A DNA stretch of 52,402 bases from Pseudomonadota bacterium (GCA_027618995.1 JAQCGO010000016.1:1-52402); one strand, 5' to 3'; shown: positions 19,878 to 29,452, counted from the first letter of the stretch. Made by a program: numbers and translations. The notes: generated by a model not told the origin, from the letters alone.

Positions 19878-21619
19878 GCCTGCTCGAGATTGACCGGCTC
19901 AACATTCGCTACGGTGAGCAAGTCGCGGTTGCCGATCTGAGTTTCGCCGTTGAGACGGGTGAGTCGGTTGGCCTGGTTGGCGAATCCGGTTCCGGCAAGT
20001 CGCAGACGGCGCTCGCAATTCTTGGACTGCTGCCGCGCAGCGCGACGATCAGTGGTGCAATCAGGCTTGCCGGTCGCGACATTCTTGGCGCCAGCGAAAA
20101 AGTGCTCGACGAGGTTCGCGCGCGGCGTGTAGCGATGGTGTTTCAGGACCCGATGCAGGCCTTGAACCCCTACCTGCAAATCGGTCAGGCCCTGTGCCAG
20201 ATTCTCAGCACGCACGGGCTTGCGAGTGGCGCGGCAGTCCGGGCACGCGTGATCGAGATGTTGCGCCGGGTCGGCCTTGCCGATGCCGAGCGGCAGTTTC
20301 GCGCATACCCGCATCAATTGTCCGGCGGAATGCGACAGCGCGTCATGATTGCCTCGGCGCTGCTGGGCGAGCCCGAGCTCCTGGTTGCCGACGAGCCGAC
20401 GACGGCGCTCGACGTGACGGTGCAGGCACAAATCCTCGAGCTGCTCGAGGAGGTTCGCGACAACACCGCGCTGCTGCTGATCACGCACGACCTTGGCATC
20501 GTCGCTGGCCGTTGTGAGCGCATGCTCGTGCTCGAGCGCGGACGACTTGTAGAAGAGGGTCTTACAACGAGCGTGTTCTCCGAACCGAAACACCGGCACA
20601 CGCAGACGCTCATCGCTGCCGCGCCGCGCCTGGATCGTGGCGCCATGCTGGCGCCGGTCGAGGCAGAAAACATTCTCGAAATACACGACGCCGAGGTCAG
20701 CTATGCCGAGCGCGGGCACGGTCAGCTCAAGGCCGTGCAGCAATTGAGCGTCGCGGTCCGGGCTGGGGAAACGGTGGCTATCGTCGGCGAATCCGGCTCC
20801 GGCAAGTCGAGCCTCGTGCGCGCGGCGCTGGGTCTGGTGCCGCTGCGTGCGGGGCAGGTGGTCTTTTGTGGTGCCGCGCTGGCCAATACAGTGCAGTCAC
20901 GCGCCGCCGCAGTGCGTAGCGATTTGCAACTGGTTTTCCAGGACCCGGTCGGCTCGCTGAATCCGCAGATGCAGGTACATGCTATCGTTGCCGAACCGTT
21001 GCGTGTACATGCACCCGGTCTATCGCGCGCGGAGCAGGTTGATGCGATTCTCGATAAAGTTGGCCTCGACGACAGTTTCCTCACACGCTATCCGCACGAA
21101 CTTTCGGGCGGCCAGGCGCAACGTGTTGCGATCGCGCGGGCGTTGATTATGCAGCCCAGGGTTCTAATCTGTGATGAGGCGGTCGCCGCGCTCGACGGCT
21201 CAGTGCGCAAACAGATACTCGAATTGTTGCGCGACGTGCAGCGCGAAACCGGACTGGCGATATTGTTCATCACTCACGACCTGGCCGTAGTGCGGGCGAT
21301 CAGCCACCGCGTGCTGGTGATGTACCTGGGCCGACTGGTTGAGCTCGCGGCCAGCGAGGCGCTGTTTACGCGTGCGCGACATCCGTATACACAGGCGTTG
21401 TTACGCGCGGTGCCGGTGCCTGACCCAACGGCGGCCGGTGGTTACGCGTCACTGAGCGGTGAGCCGCCGTCCATAATCTCGCCGCCAGGCGGCTGTGCGT
21501 TTCATCCGCGCTGTGTGCATGCAAAGAACATTTGTACGACGACGCGGCCATCGACACGTGTGGTTGATGACGTTACCGTCGCTTGTCATCGGGCCGACGA
21601 GTTACTGCAGCCCCATTAG
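19874..21619 (+). CDS. Peptide ABC transporter fused double ATPase (OppD-OppF type)
   Basis: The 581-aa protein carries two complete ABC domains, replacing separate OppD and OppF. The first has Walker A GESGSGKS (about residues 36-43) and signature LSGGMRQRV. The second has GESGSGKS again and LSGGQAQRVAIARAL. The C-terminal cysteine-bearing motif GCAFHPRCVHAKNIC is the oligopeptide/dipeptide ATPase tail. Fused ATPases of this form also occur in YejF and GsiA systems, so the substrate is uncertain. The ATG at 19874 overlaps the oppC stop. The last 18 bp overlap the convergent downstream gene. Confidence 0.93.
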   Translation: MSLLEIDRLNIRYGEQVAVADLSFAVETGESVGLVGESGSGKSQTALAILGLLPRSATISGAIRLAGRDILGASEKVLDEVRARRVAMVFQDPMQALNPYLQIGQALCQILSTHGLASGAAVRARVIEMLRRVGLADAERQFRAYPHQLSGGMRQRVMIASALLGEPELLVADEPTTALDVTVQAQILELLEEVRDNTALLLITHDLGIVAGRCERMLVLERGRLVEEGLTTSVFSEPKHRHTQTLIAAAPRLDRGAMLAPVEAENILEIHDAEVSYAERGHGQLKAVQQLSVAVRAGETVAIVGESGSGKSSLVRAALGLVPLRAGQVVFCGAALANTVQSRAAAVRSDLQLVFQDPVGSLNPQMQVHAIVAEPLRVHAPGLSRAEQVDAILDKVGLDDSFLTRYPHELSGGQAQRVAIARALIMQPRVLICDEAVAALDGSVRKQILELLRDVQRETGLAILFITHDLAVVRAISHRVLVMYLGRLVELAASEALFTRARHPYTQALLRAVPVPDPTAAGGYASLSGEPPSIISPPGGCAFHPRCVHAKNICTTTRPSTRVVDDVTVACHRADELLQPH

Positions 21620-22969
21620 CGGAATAGGCATCGGCGCGCCGTTGACGTTCAGCAGCCCCTGTTTGAACGCGGCCTGCATCACATAATAGTCGCCCTGCTG
21701 CAGCAAAAAGCCCGCGTCGACAGCGGCACGCAGCTCGGAATTGCTCAGCACCGCCATGTCAACCAACGCGGCCGGCAAACTGATATCGGCCGAAGCGTCC
21801 AGACCGAGCAGCGCGGTGGCCCAGTGGAATTGATCCGCGGGCGTCTCCGCAAGGGTTGCGCTGAAGCGCGACGTGATATTGCCGAACGGGCTCGTGATAT
21901 CGAGCTGGTCGAAATGCAGGCTCAGGCCGCCCGCAAGCAGGCGCATCATATCGCCCTGCAGATCAGTCGCAGCCATTTTCGCCTCGTCGCCGCTACCCGC
22001 GGCATCGAGGCTTTGCTTGAAGCGCCCGAGCGCCTCGGCGTCCGCGTTTTCGAGTCGTGCAACGAGCTGCACCGAGCCGTTACCGCCCAAGGGAAGTGGA
22101 GCGTCGTCAATTCGCAGCGTCAGGTCGGCGCTGAGCCGGCCATCGGTAACACGGGAATCTGCCTTCATGTAAAACAGGCCCGCGGTGTTCGATTCCTCGC
22201 GCTCTACAACAGCAAACGAATCGAGGGTGAGCTCCGCCGGGCCGATCATGAAACCATAACCTGATTGCACCAGGTCGAGATCGGCGCCGAACCGGCCAAT
22301 GATGGTAGTTTCGTCCGCGGTCTCCAAGGCCAGCGATTGCAGGGCGCCCTTGAGGCTGATGCTGCCGGAGCGCGCGTCAGAGGCAAGCAGAAATTCGGCG
22401 CTGCCCCAGTTCAGTTGCGCGCCCGCACTGCTAACGCTATCGGCCTGCAGCGTGAAGCGGCTCTGCAGCTCACCCGTGAGCCCGACGGTGCTGTACAGGG
22501 TGCCGGGCAGCGGCACGACGGAACCATCGGCCAGCTCAAGGCTGAGTGTAGAAACAGCGCTGCCGAGACCGGGCATCAGGGAGCCGTTCTCGCGATTCAT
22601 TGAGCTCAGCGGAATCAGACCGTGGTCGAGGCGTGTGTCGATCAGCAGCACCGGGAGCGAGTCGGCGGCGGCATCGTCGTACGCGCCAAGCAGCATGTAA
22701 TACAGCTCGCCCTCGCTGAGTTCGATGCGATGCTGGCCGGCCGACGTAAACCAGCCGCGATCGAAGCCGGTGGAGCTGACGATGATTTCGCCACTGTCCC
22801 GCGCTGCCCAGTCGAAGCTGTCGTCAACGCGTTGTTCTGCGAGTCGGCCGATGATGCCCGGCGAGACCAGGATCACGAGCGCGAGAACCAATAGCAGTGC
22901 CACGATGCCTTTTTTCACGTCGGGTTCCTTAAGCCGGGCGAAGAAGCGCCTGATGCTAGCATGCGACAT
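21602..22969 (-). CDS. DUF945 (YdgA-like) family protein
   Basis: The 455-aa protein begins with a short cytoplasmic part and one membrane anchor (KKGIVALLLVLALVILVSPGIIG). A large domain that would face the periplasm follows. STGFDRGWFTSAGQHRIEL is the conserved start of DUF945/YdgA proteins, and the end (NVNGAPMPIPLMGLQ) also fits that family. The biochemical role of the family is not established. ATG 22969 (MSHASIRRF) is chosen; the open frame extends to 23080. Its tail overlaps the peptide transporter ATPase gene by 18 bp on the other strand. It is divergent from the cytochrome gene at 23081. Confidence 0.7.
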   Translation of the reverse strand: MSHASIRRFFARLKEPDVKKGIVALLLVLALVILVSPGIIGRLAEQRVDDSFDWAARDSGEIIVSSTGFDRGWFTSAGQHRIELSEGELYYMLLGAYDDAAADSLPVLLIDTRLDHGLIPLSSMNRENGSLMPGLGSAVSTLSLELADGSVVPLPGTLYSTVGLTGELQSRFTLQADSVSSAGAQLNWGSAEFLLASDARSGSISLKGALQSLALETADETTIIGRFGADLDLVQSGYGFMIGPAELTLDSFAVVEREESNTAGLFYMKADSRVTDGRLSADLTLRIDDAPLPLGGNGSVQLVARLENADAEALGRFKQSLDAAGSGDEAKMAATDLQGDMMRLLAGGLSLHFDQLDITSPFGNITSRFSATLAETPADQFHWATALLGLDASADISLPAALVDMAVLSNSELRAAVDAGFLLQQGDYYVMQAAFKQGLLNVNGAPMPIPLMGLQ

Positions 22970-23080
22970 CGTGCTGACGGCCGGATGCCGGTCTGGAATT
23001 CGTGCCCCGATGTCACTACCATAGCTGCCGCGATCCCCGGCCCGGTACGAGCGGGCAAGCAAAAAACGACGATAATTCAA

Positions 23081-23695
23081 GTGACTAATAAATCAACAGC
23101 ACGCCTTCGGCTGGGCCTGATACTTCTGGCCGGTGGTCTTTTTGCGCGGGGTGCCGGCGCCGATGGCGACGCCGAGCGCGGCAAAACACTCGCCTATACC
23201 TGTCTCGGTTGCCACGGCATCGACGGCTATCGCAATGCGTACCCGTCCTACCGCGTGCCGAAACTTGGCGGGCAGAAGGCGGCCTACCTGACGATTGCCT
23301 TACAGGGTTATAGCGCGGGCATGCGGCAGCATCCGACGATGTCGGCACAGGCCGGCAGCCTCAGCGATCAGGACATCGCCGACACGGCGACGTATTTCGC
23401 GAGCCTGGGCGGCGGCACGGTTGCGGCTGGCGGCACGAGCGGCGCCGCTCTCGAGGCCGCGCAGACCTGCGCTGCCTGTCACGGGCAAAACGGCATCAGC
23501 CTGTCACCGAGCTGGCCGACCCTGGCGGGACAACACGAGGACTATCTTGTGCATGCGCTGAACCAGTACCGCGATGGATCGCGCAAGGACCCGGTCATGG
23601 TGCCGATGGCGGCGACACTGAGCGACGAATCAGTGCTGCAACTCGCGCAATACTTCGCAGGCCTTGAAGGGCTGGAAACCACCGAAGTAGAGTGA
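23081..23695 (+). CDS. Diheme cytochrome c4-like protein
   Basis: The 204-aa protein has a signal peptide (hydrophobic core LRLGLILLAGGLFARGAGA) and two covalent heme sites, CLGCH (residues 41-45) and CAACH (130-134), in two similar halves. Likely axial methionines are in HPTMSAQ and in VPMAATLS. This matches cytochrome c4 or c-553-type periplasmic electron carriers. The start is GTG 23081, placed so that the signal peptide has a normal basic start. It is followed after 5 bp by the metallo-beta-lactamase gene, suggesting cotranscription. The redox partner is unknown. Confidence 0.85.
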   Translation: MTNKSTARLRLGLILLAGGLFARGAGADGDAERGKTLAYTCLGCHGIDGYRNAYPSYRVPKLGGQKAAYLTIALQGYSAGMRQHPTMSAQAGSLSDQDIADTATYFASLGGGTVAAGGTSGAALEAAQTCAACHGQNGISLSPSWPTLAGQHEDYLVHALNQYRDGSRKDPVMVPMAATLSDESVLQLAQYFAGLEGLETTEVE

Positions 23696-23700
23696 GGCCG

Positions 23701-24654
23701 ATGCCCGGCCTGCACCCGCAAACCACGCGACTCGAACATGGCCTGATCGCCATCGATACGGAGTATGCGCGGCCGCTGCAGGACGCGAGCCACCTGATCG
23801 TCGAGAATGGCCGCGGCGCTTTTGTCGATACCGGCGTGAACAGCAGTGTGCCGTTGCTGCTGGCAGCATTGGCGGAGTGCAATCTCGACGCCGGCGACAT
23901 CGACTACGTTTTCCTGACCCACATACACCTCGACCATGCGGGCGGCGCCGGGCTGCTGATGCAGCAGTTGCCGAATGCGCGTTGCGTGATTCATCCGCGC
24001 GGTGCGCCGCACATGATTGATCCCGGCAAAATAGTTGCCGGAACCGAAGCTGTGTACGGCAAGGAAAACACCGCGAAGATGTACGGAGAGATCCTGCCGA
24101 TCGCCGCGGCGCGCATCGACATTGCCAATGATGGCGATGTTTTTTCGCTGCGCGGGCGCGAGCTTGAAGCGTTCCATACCGAGGGCCACGCGCGCCACCA
24201 CTACTGTCTCAGTGATCCGGCCTCGAGGGGTATCTTCACGGGCGATAGTTTCGGTGTTTCGTATCGCGAGCTCGATACAGCAGCCGGCGAATTTATATTT
24301 CCGACGACGACGCCCGTGCAATTCGATCCTCAGGAAGCGCACAAGTCCGTTGATCGCATCATGTCGTATGCGCCCGAGCGCCTTTATCTGACGCATTACA
24401 GCGAAGTCGGCAGCCTTGCGCGGCTCGCGGGAGACATGCACGACGGTATCGACAGGATGGCCGCGATCGCAGCAGAGAACGCGAATGTTGCGGATCGTAC
24501 GGCGGCGATCGAGAGTGCAATTTTTGACCACTTCGTCAGCGGTTTGATGCGGCACGGATTCAAGGGTGATCGCGATATGATGTGGTCGATACTGAGCATC
24601 GACGTCAAACTGAACACACAGGGCCTCGAAGTCTGGCTGGAGAAACATGGATAA
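23701..24654 (+). CDS. MBL-fold metallohydrolase
   Basis: The 317-aa protein has the metallo-beta-lactamase signature HIHLDH (residues 74-79), followed by downstream metal ligands in TEGHARHHY, FTGDSF and LTHYSEVG. No signal peptide is seen, so it is cytoplasmic. Glyoxalase-II-like thioesterase or related hydrolase activity is possible; the substrate is unknown. ATG 23701 has AGTGAGG upstream and follows the cytochrome stop by 5 bp. The stop overlaps the acuI start by 8 bp. Confidence 0.88.
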   Translation: MPGLHPQTTRLEHGLIAIDTEYARPLQDASHLIVENGRGAFVDTGVNSSVPLLLAALAECNLDAGDIDYVFLTHIHLDHAGGAGLLMQQLPNARCVIHPRGAPHMIDPGKIVAGTEAVYGKENTAKMYGEILPIAAARIDIANDGDVFSLRGRELEAFHTEGHARHHYCLSDPASRGIFTGDSFGVSYRELDTAAGEFIFPTTTPVQFDPQEAHKSVDRIMSYAPERLYLTHYSEVGSLARLAGDMHDGIDRMAAIAAENANVADRTAAIESAIFDHFVSGLMRHGFKGDRDMMWSILSIDVKLNTQGLEVWLEKHG

Positions 24655-25636
24655 CTTTCGCGCATATCGCATAAACGAAGTGGACGGCAAGATCGTCGCG
24701 GGATTCGAGACGCTGTCTGTCGATGACCTGAGCGAGGGCAATGTTGTGGTTAAGGTCAGCAACTCGAGCATCAACTACAAGGACGCGCTTGCTGCGACCG
24801 GCGCCGGCAAGATACTGCGCCGTTATCCGCTGGTTGGCGGCATTGATCTCGCGGGAACCGTAGTGAGTTCCGACGACGCCGACTATCAACCCGGCACGGC
24901 CCTGCTGGTCAACGGCTGCGGTCTGAGCGAAACCCGGGATGGCGGTTACGCCGAATACGCGCGCGTGGATAGCGCGAGCCTCGTAGCGATACCGGAGGGC
25001 ATGACGGCCGTCGAGTGCATGCAGATCGGTACCGCCGGTTACACAGCGGCGCTCGCGATTCATCGCATGGAGCAGAACGGCCAACGGCCGGAAAACGGAC
25101 TGATTGTCGTCACGGGTGCCACAGGTGGCGTCGGCAGCATTGCCATCGACATGCTGAGTGGCCGCGGCTATGAAGTGGTGGCGCTTACGGGTAAGGCGAA
25201 CGAGGTCGATTACCTCAAGAGTATCGGCGCACGCAGCGTGCTGTTACGCGGCGAGCTCGATCTCGGCAAGCGGCCGATGGAAAAAGCACTGTGGGCCGGC
25301 GCGATCGATAATCTCGGTGGCGATTACCTGACCTGGCTCACCCGCACCGTCGACTATGGTGGCAACATCGCGAGCATCGGTCTCGCGGCGGGCCACAAAC
25401 TCGAAACCACCGTGCTGCCATTTATCCTGCGCGCAGTTTGCCTGCTCGGCATTAACTCGGTCGATACGCCGCACGATCTGCGCCACACGGTCTGGAGGCG
25501 GATAGGTGGCGACCTGCGACCACAGCATCTGGCGAAGATCGGCCATAACACGATCGACTTTGATGCGCTGCCGGCAGCATTCCAGGCCTACATCGACGGC
25601 ACAGTCACGGGACGAACCGTCGTCAACATCGCCTGA
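24647..25636 (+). CDS. acuI: Acryloyl-CoA reductase / YhdH-AcuI family quinone oxidoreductase
   Basis: The 329-aa zinc-free medium-chain reductase closely matches the YhdH/AcuI family: SSINYKDALAATGAGKILR, PLVGGIDLAGTV, TGATGGVGSIAIDML (the NADPH site), KALWAGAIDNLGGD and TTVLPFILRAVCLLGINSVD. AcuI reduces toxic acryloyl-CoA to propionyl-CoA with NADPH. That fits the prpBCD operon 232 bp downstream, which consumes propionyl-CoA. It overlaps the MBL gene by 8 bp. The family call is strong; the physiological substrate is inferred. Confidence 0.88.
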   Translation: MDNFRAYRINEVDGKIVAGFETLSVDDLSEGNVVVKVSNSSINYKDALAATGAGKILRRYPLVGGIDLAGTVVSSDDADYQPGTALLVNGCGLSETRDGGYAEYARVDSASLVAIPEGMTAVECMQIGTAGYTAALAIHRMEQNGQRPENGLIVVTGATGGVGSIAIDMLSGRGYEVVALTGKANEVDYLKSIGARSVLLRGELDLGKRPMEKALWAGAIDNLGGDYLTWLTRTVDYGGNIASIGLAAGHKLETTVLPFILRAVCLLGINSVDTPHDLRHTVWRRIGGDLRPQHLAKIGHNTIDFDALPAAFQAYIDGTVTGRTVVNIA

Positions 25637-25638
25637 CC

Positions 25639-25662
25639 ATGGGAGGCCGCCATGCGGGCGAC
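25639..25662 (+). repeat. REP-like hairpin element, CCGC/GCGG type
   Basis: This 24-bp unit consists of head GTGGGAGG (here ATGGGAGG), arm CCGC, loop CAT, arm GCGG and tail GCGAC. It begins 3 bp after the acuI stop. Other copies are at 29399, 29429, 33643, 33680, 33718, 36372, 38707 and 52324. The head and tail resemble Pseudomonas-type REP sequences. Confidence 0.85.
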
Positions 25663-25664
25663 TG

Positions 25665-25752
25665 CCTGAGGGCAACAGGAATATTCCTCTCCCTCGTGGC
25701 TCGCTGGCGCTGCGCTTTACCTCGGTCGAAGAACATACCTGTTGCCCTCAGG
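25665..25752. repeat. MITE-like element with 15-bp perfect inverted repeats
   Basis: CCTGAGGGCAACAGG (25665-25679) and its exact complement CCTGTTGCCCTCAGG (25738-25752) flank a 58-bp interior. The segment 25678-25705, beginning GGAATATTCCTCTCCCTC, recurs at 52370-52397 with 26 of 28 matches. Both copies lie just after a REP unit. The element encodes no protein and sits between acuI and the prp promoter. As RNA it would form a strong stem-loop and could end acuI transcription, although no T run follows. Confidence 0.75.
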
Positions 25753-25775
25753 ATTCCACCTACAAATCCTCGCAT

Positions 25776-25805
25776 TTGGGAAACGACCCTCCGGTAGTTT
25801 AGAAT
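25776..25805 (+). promoter_or_regulatory. Candidate prpBCD promoter
   Basis: -35 TTGGGA (25776-25781) and -10 TAGAAT (25800-25805) are separated by 18 bp. Transcription would start near 25812, at the edge of the palindrome at 25814-25839 and about 57 bp upstream of prpB. Confidence 0.6.
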
Positions 25806-25813
25806 CGCACCTC

Positions 25814-25839
25814 GTTATTTTAGTCGCGATTAAAATAAC
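25814..25839. promoter_or_regulatory. Palindromic operator candidate upstream of prpB
   Basis: The arms GTTATTTTA and TAAAATAAC surround the centre TCGCGA, giving a 26-bp palindrome with only one mismatched pair out of 13. It lies directly downstream of the predicted -10, at about +2 to +27, an ideal place for a repressor. The AT-rich arms stand out from the GC-rich surroundings. The regulator is not in this window and is unknown. Confidence 0.65.
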
Positions 25840-25868
25840 ACCCGAAACCACCCGAGAGGCTCAAACGC

Positions 25869-26750
25869 ATGACTGCTGGTGCAAAATTCCGGGCGGCGCT
25901 CGATGCAGAGCGGCCGCTACAAATTGCGGGCACGATCAACGCGTTCACGGGGTTGTTGGCCAAGCGCGCCGGGTTCAGGGCGATCTATTTATCCGGCGCC
26001 GGCGTTGCAAACGCCTCTTTTGGCCTGCCGGACCTTGCGATGACGACGCTCAACGATGTCTGCGAAGATATTCGTCGCATTACGTACGCCTGCGACCTGC
26101 CATTGCTGGTGGATGCCGATACCGGATGGGGCGATGCGTTCATGATCGCCAGAACCGTCGCCGAGATGACTCGTGCCGGGGCCGCCGGGTGTCACCTGGA
26201 AGATCAGGTTGCGAGCAAGCGCTGCGGGCATCGTCCGGGCAAGGCGCTCGTCGCCAGCAGCGAAATGTGCGACCGGATAAAAGCGGCGGTGGATGGTCGC
26301 AGCGACCAGGACTTCGTGATCATGGCGCGCACGGATGCACATGCGGTGGAGGGTCAGCAGGCAGCGCTTGATTGTGCTGCCGCCTATGTTGAGGCGGGCG
26401 CCGACATGATCTTTGCCGAAGCGCTGACGACGCTGGACGAATACCGACAGTTCACTGCGGTCATCAAAGTGCCGGTGCTGGCAAACCTGACGGAATTCGG
26501 CAAGACGCCGCTGTTTACGACCAGAGAGCTTGCCGCGGTCGGCATCAGCATGGCCCTGTATCCGCTCAGCGCATTTCGGGCGATGTCGAAAGCGGCGCTG
26601 GACGTTTACGAGACACTGCGCGCGGACGGCAGCCAGCAAGCATTGGTCAGCGGCATGCAGACACGAACCGAGCTTTACGACGTGCTTGGCTACCAGGCTT
26701 ACGAAGACAAACTCGACGCGCTGTTCGCGAACGATCGCGACGGCGATTGA
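25869..26750 (+). CDS. prpB: 2-methylisocitrate lyase
   Basis: PrpB cleaves 2-methylisocitrate to pyruvate and succinate, the last step of the methylcitrate cycle. The 293-aa protein belongs to the isocitrate-lyase/PEP-mutase fold. It has VDADTG (residues 81-86, Mg2+ ligands) and the active-site loop KRCGH (117-121) with the catalytic cysteine. GAGAGG lies 9 bp before the ATG. It heads prpBCD, downstream of a promoter and palindromic operator candidate. prpC begins 16 bp after its stop. Confidence 0.96.
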   Translation: MTAGAKFRAALDAERPLQIAGTINAFTGLLAKRAGFRAIYLSGAGVANASFGLPDLAMTTLNDVCEDIRRITYACDLPLLVDADTGWGDAFMIARTVAEMTRAGAAGCHLEDQVASKRCGHRPGKALVASSEMCDRIKAAVDGRSDQDFVIMARTDAHAVEGQQAALDCAAAYVEAGADMIFAEALTTLDEYRQFTAVIKVPVLANLTEFGKTPLFTTRELAAVGISMALYPLSAFRAMSKAALDVYETLRADGSQQALVSGMQTRTELYDVLGYQAYEDKLDALFANDRDGD

Positions 26751-26766
26751 CGAACAGGCACAGGCG

Positions 26767-27888
26767 ATGACAAAAGAAAAGAAGACCGGCGGGCTCGCCG
26801 GCGTCACCGCGGGCCAGACCGCGCTATGCACGGTTGGCAAGGAAGGCGCGGGTCTCACCTACCGTGGTTACGATATCTACGACCTGGTCGATCACGCCTG
26901 TTTCGAGGAAGTCGCACATCTGTTACTGCACGGCCATCTGCCAACGCAGGCGGAACTCGATGCTTACGTCGCTACTATCAAGGCGAATCGTCGCCTGCCC
27001 GACGCACTGAAAACTGTGCTCGAAATGATTCCGGCGAGCACGCACCCGATGGATGTGCTGCGCACGGGTGTATCGTTTCTCGGCAATGTCGAGCCCGAGG
27101 GTGATTTTTCAAACCAGCAAAAAGTGGCCGATCGGCTGCTGGCTTGCCTCCCATCGATATTGTTGTACTGGCATCGCTTCCACGTTGACGGCGTTCGCAT
27201 CGAGACGGTAACGGATGACGACAGCATCGCAGGGCACTTTTTGCATTTGCTGCACGACAAGGCGCCTGCCGCGCTGTTTCGAAAGAGCCTCGACACAACA
27301 TTGATCCTGTACGCGGAACACGAATTCAATGCGTCGACATTTGCAGGCCGGGTCATCACGGGCACCCTGTCGGACATGCATTCCGCGGTAACTGGTGCGA
27401 TCGGTGCGTTGCGTGGATCACTACACGGCGGTGCCAATGAAGCGGCGATGGCGCTGATTTCGAAATTCGACTCGCCCGCGGCCGCAACCGCCGGCGTCCG
27501 GCAAATGCTGGCGAACAAGGAGCTGATCATGGGCTTCGGCCATCGCGTCTATACGACGTCCGATCCACGCAATGCCGTGAACAAAGCGATGTCGAAAAAA
27601 CTCGCCGCTGAAATTGGCAACACAGTTCTGTACCCGGTCTCCGAAGCCGTCGAAAAAGTCATGTGGGACGAAAAGAAACTGTTCGCCAATGCGGATTTCT
27701 TCGCTGCCAGCGTCTACCACTTCATGGGCATTCCGACAGACCTATTCACGCCGATTTTCGTCTGCTCCCGTATCAGCGGCTGGGCCGCGCACATCATGGA
27801 ACAGCGCGCCAACAACAAACTGATCCGCCCAGCCGCAGAGTACGTGGGCCCCGGCCTGCAAGAGTGGCTCCCGATAGAAAAGCGTTAA
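26767..27888 (+). CDS. prpC: 2-methylcitrate synthase
   Basis: PrpC condenses propionyl-CoA with oxaloacetate to 2-methylcitrate. The 373-aa protein is a short bacterial citrate-synthase homologue. It starts [20 protein letters not shown], has [20 protein letters not shown], the catalytic-histidine segment [10 protein letters not shown], and [15 protein letters not shown]. The length and the position between prpB and prpD favour PrpC over the longer housekeeping citrate synthase. The start at 26767 matches the family N-terminus; the open frame runs further upstream inside prpB. Confidence 0.95.
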   Translation: MTKEKKTGGLAGVTAGQTALCTVGKEGAGLTYRGYDIYDLVDHACFEEVAHLLLHGHLPTQAELDAYVATIKANRRLPDALKTVLEMIPASTHPMDVLRTGVSFLGNVEPEGDFSNQQKVADRLLACLPSILLYWHRFHVDGVRIETVTDDDSIAGHFLHLLHDKAPAALFRKSLDTTLILYAEHEFNASTFAGRVITGTLSDMHSAVTGAIGALRGSLHGGANEAAMALISKFDSPAAATAGVRQMLANKELIMGFGHRVYTTSDPRNAVNKAMSKKLAAEIGNTVLYPVSEAVEKVMWDEKKLFANADFFAASVYHFMGIPTDLFTPIFVCSRISGWAAHIMEQRANNKLIRPAAEYVGPGLQEWLPIEKR

Positions 27889-27905
27889 CCCAGAGAGACC
27901 AATCC

Positions 27906-29354
27906 ATGTCACAGATAGATATTCGCTCGGCGAAACGTCCCGACTGGGACCAGGAACTCGTCGCAATTGCCGATTTTGTTTGTAACACCGAGATCAACAG
28001 CGACCTCGCTTTCGAGACCGCGCATTACTGCCTGATGGATACCCTCGCCTGCGGCTTCCAGGCGCTCGACTACCCGGCCTGCACTAAGTTGCTGGGCCCG
28101 GTTGTGCCCGGCGCTACGCTGGCCGGCGGTGCGCGGGTGCCAGGCACCTCGTACGAGCTCGAGCCGGTGATGGCGGCGTTCGACATCGGTGCGATGAATC
28201 GCTGGCTCGACTTTAACGACACCTGGCTCGCGGCCGAGTGGGGCCATCCGTCCGATAATCTCGGCGGCATACTCGCGGTCGCCGATTACCTGAGCCGGCA
28301 GAATCGTGCCGTCGGCAAAGCGACACTGACGATGCAGGATGTGCTGACAGCGATGATCAAGGCGCATGAAATTCAGGGCGTGCTCGCTTTGGAGAACAGT
28401 TACAACCGCGTCGGCCTCGATCATGTCCTGCTCGTTCGCGTCGCATCGACCGCGGTGGTCACGCGCATGTTGGGCGGCACTCGCGATCAGGTGTTGAATG
28501 CTCTGTCACATGCCTGGCTCGACGGCTGCTCGCTGCGCACGTATCGACATGCGCCGAACACGGGTTCGCGCAAAAGCTGGGCGGCGGGCGATGCGACCAG
28601 TCGTGCCGTGCGTCTCGCGCTGATCGTGATGACCGGCGAGATGGGTTATCCCTCCGCGCTGAGCGCGAAAACCTGGGGCTACTACGACGTACTCTTCAAG
28701 GGCAAACCGTTTGCTTTCCAGCGCGGCTATGGCAGCTACGTCATGGAGAACGTGCTGTTCAAGATTTCCTACCCGGCAGAGTTCCACTCGCAAACCTGTG
28801 TTGAGGCGAGCATGACGCTGCACCCGGAGGTCAAAGATCGCATCAACGACATTGAGAAGGTGGTGATCGAAACGCAGGAAGCCGGCGTTCGCATTATCGA
28901 CAAGACCGGCCCGCTCGATAATCCGGCCGATCGCGACCACTGTATTCAATACATGTCCGCTGTGCCGTTGATTTACGGTCGCCTCACAGCCGCTGACTAC
29001 GAGGACAAAGTCGCGAACGATCCACGCATCGACGCGCTGCGCGCGAAGATGGAAGTGCGTGAAAACCCGCAGTACACGAAAGATTATTTCGATCCCGACA
29101 AACGCTACATCGGCAACGCCGTGCAGGTGTTCTTCAAGGACGGCACGAGCACGGAGCGCGTCGAAGTGCACTTTCCGATCGGCCATCGCGAACGTCGTGC
29201 GGAAGGTATTCCCGTGCTGAAGCAAAAATTCGTCGATAGCGTGTCGCCGAAACTGGCCAAAGGTCAGTGGGCGAAACTGAACGAGCTCTGTGCCGACCGT
29301 AAACGACTCGCCGCGACCGCCGTGGACGATTTCATGGCCCTGCTGGTTGCCTAG
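27906..29354 (+). CDS. prpD: 2-methylcitrate dehydratase
   Basis: PrpD dehydrates 2-methylcitrate to 2-methyl-cis-aconitate. The 482-aa protein has the normal length for the PrpD (MmgE/PrpD) family and typical segments such as [40 protein letters not shown] and [12 protein letters not shown]. It follows prpC by 17 bp. This operon has PrpD and no AcnD-PrpF pair; the hydration step would need an aconitase encoded elsewhere. The stop is 44 bp upstream of a REP pair. Confidence 0.96.
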   Translation: MSQIDIRSAKRPDWDQELVAIADFVCNTEINSDLAFETAHYCLMDTLACGFQALDYPACTKLLGPVVPGATLAGGARVPGTSYELEPVMAAFDIGAMNRWLDFNDTWLAAEWGHPSDNLGGILAVADYLSRQNRAVGKATLTMQDVLTAMIKAHEIQGVLALENSYNRVGLDHVLLVRVASTAVVTRMLGGTRDQVLNALSHAWLDGCSLRTYRHAPNTGSRKSWAAGDATSRAVRLALIVMTGEMGYPSALSAKTWGYYDVLFKGKPFAFQRGYGSYVMENVLFKISYPAEFHSQTCVEASMTLHPEVKDRINDIEKVVIETQEAGVRIIDKTGPLDNPADRDHCIQYMSAVPLIYGRLTAADYEDKVANDPRIDALRAKMEVRENPQYTKDYFDPDKRYIGNAVQVFFKDGTSTERVEVHFPIGHRERRAEGIPVLKQKFVDSVSPKLAKGQWAKLNELCADRKRLAATAVDDFMALLVA

Positions 29355-29398
29355 ATCCCTTGCGACCTTTTGGGGGATGGGCGCTGTGGGAGGCCTCT

Positions 29399-29452
29399 GT
29401 GGGAGGGGGCCATGCCCGCGACAAAAAGGTCGCCCGCATGGCGGCCTCCTAC
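29399..29452. repeat. Inverted pair of REP-like elements
   Basis: A plus-strand GGGC/GCCC-type unit (29399-29422) and a minus-strand CCGC/GCGG-type unit (29429-29452) are separated by 6 bp, so their heads and tails can pair into one long imperfect hairpin. A truncated head (GTGGGAGGCC) lies at 29386-29395. The second unit ends 8 bp before the rsmG start, where a ribosome binding site would be expected. Confidence 0.85.

Noticed and set aside
23542-24774. A 410-codon open frame antisense to the MBL-fold gene
   Set aside because: The sense protein has the metal-binding signature and coupled neighbours; the antisense frame has no motif.
25678-25868. A short gene in the acuI-prpB gap
   Set aside because: No frame with a ribosome binding site and plausible composition was seen; the region is explained by repeats, promoter and operator.
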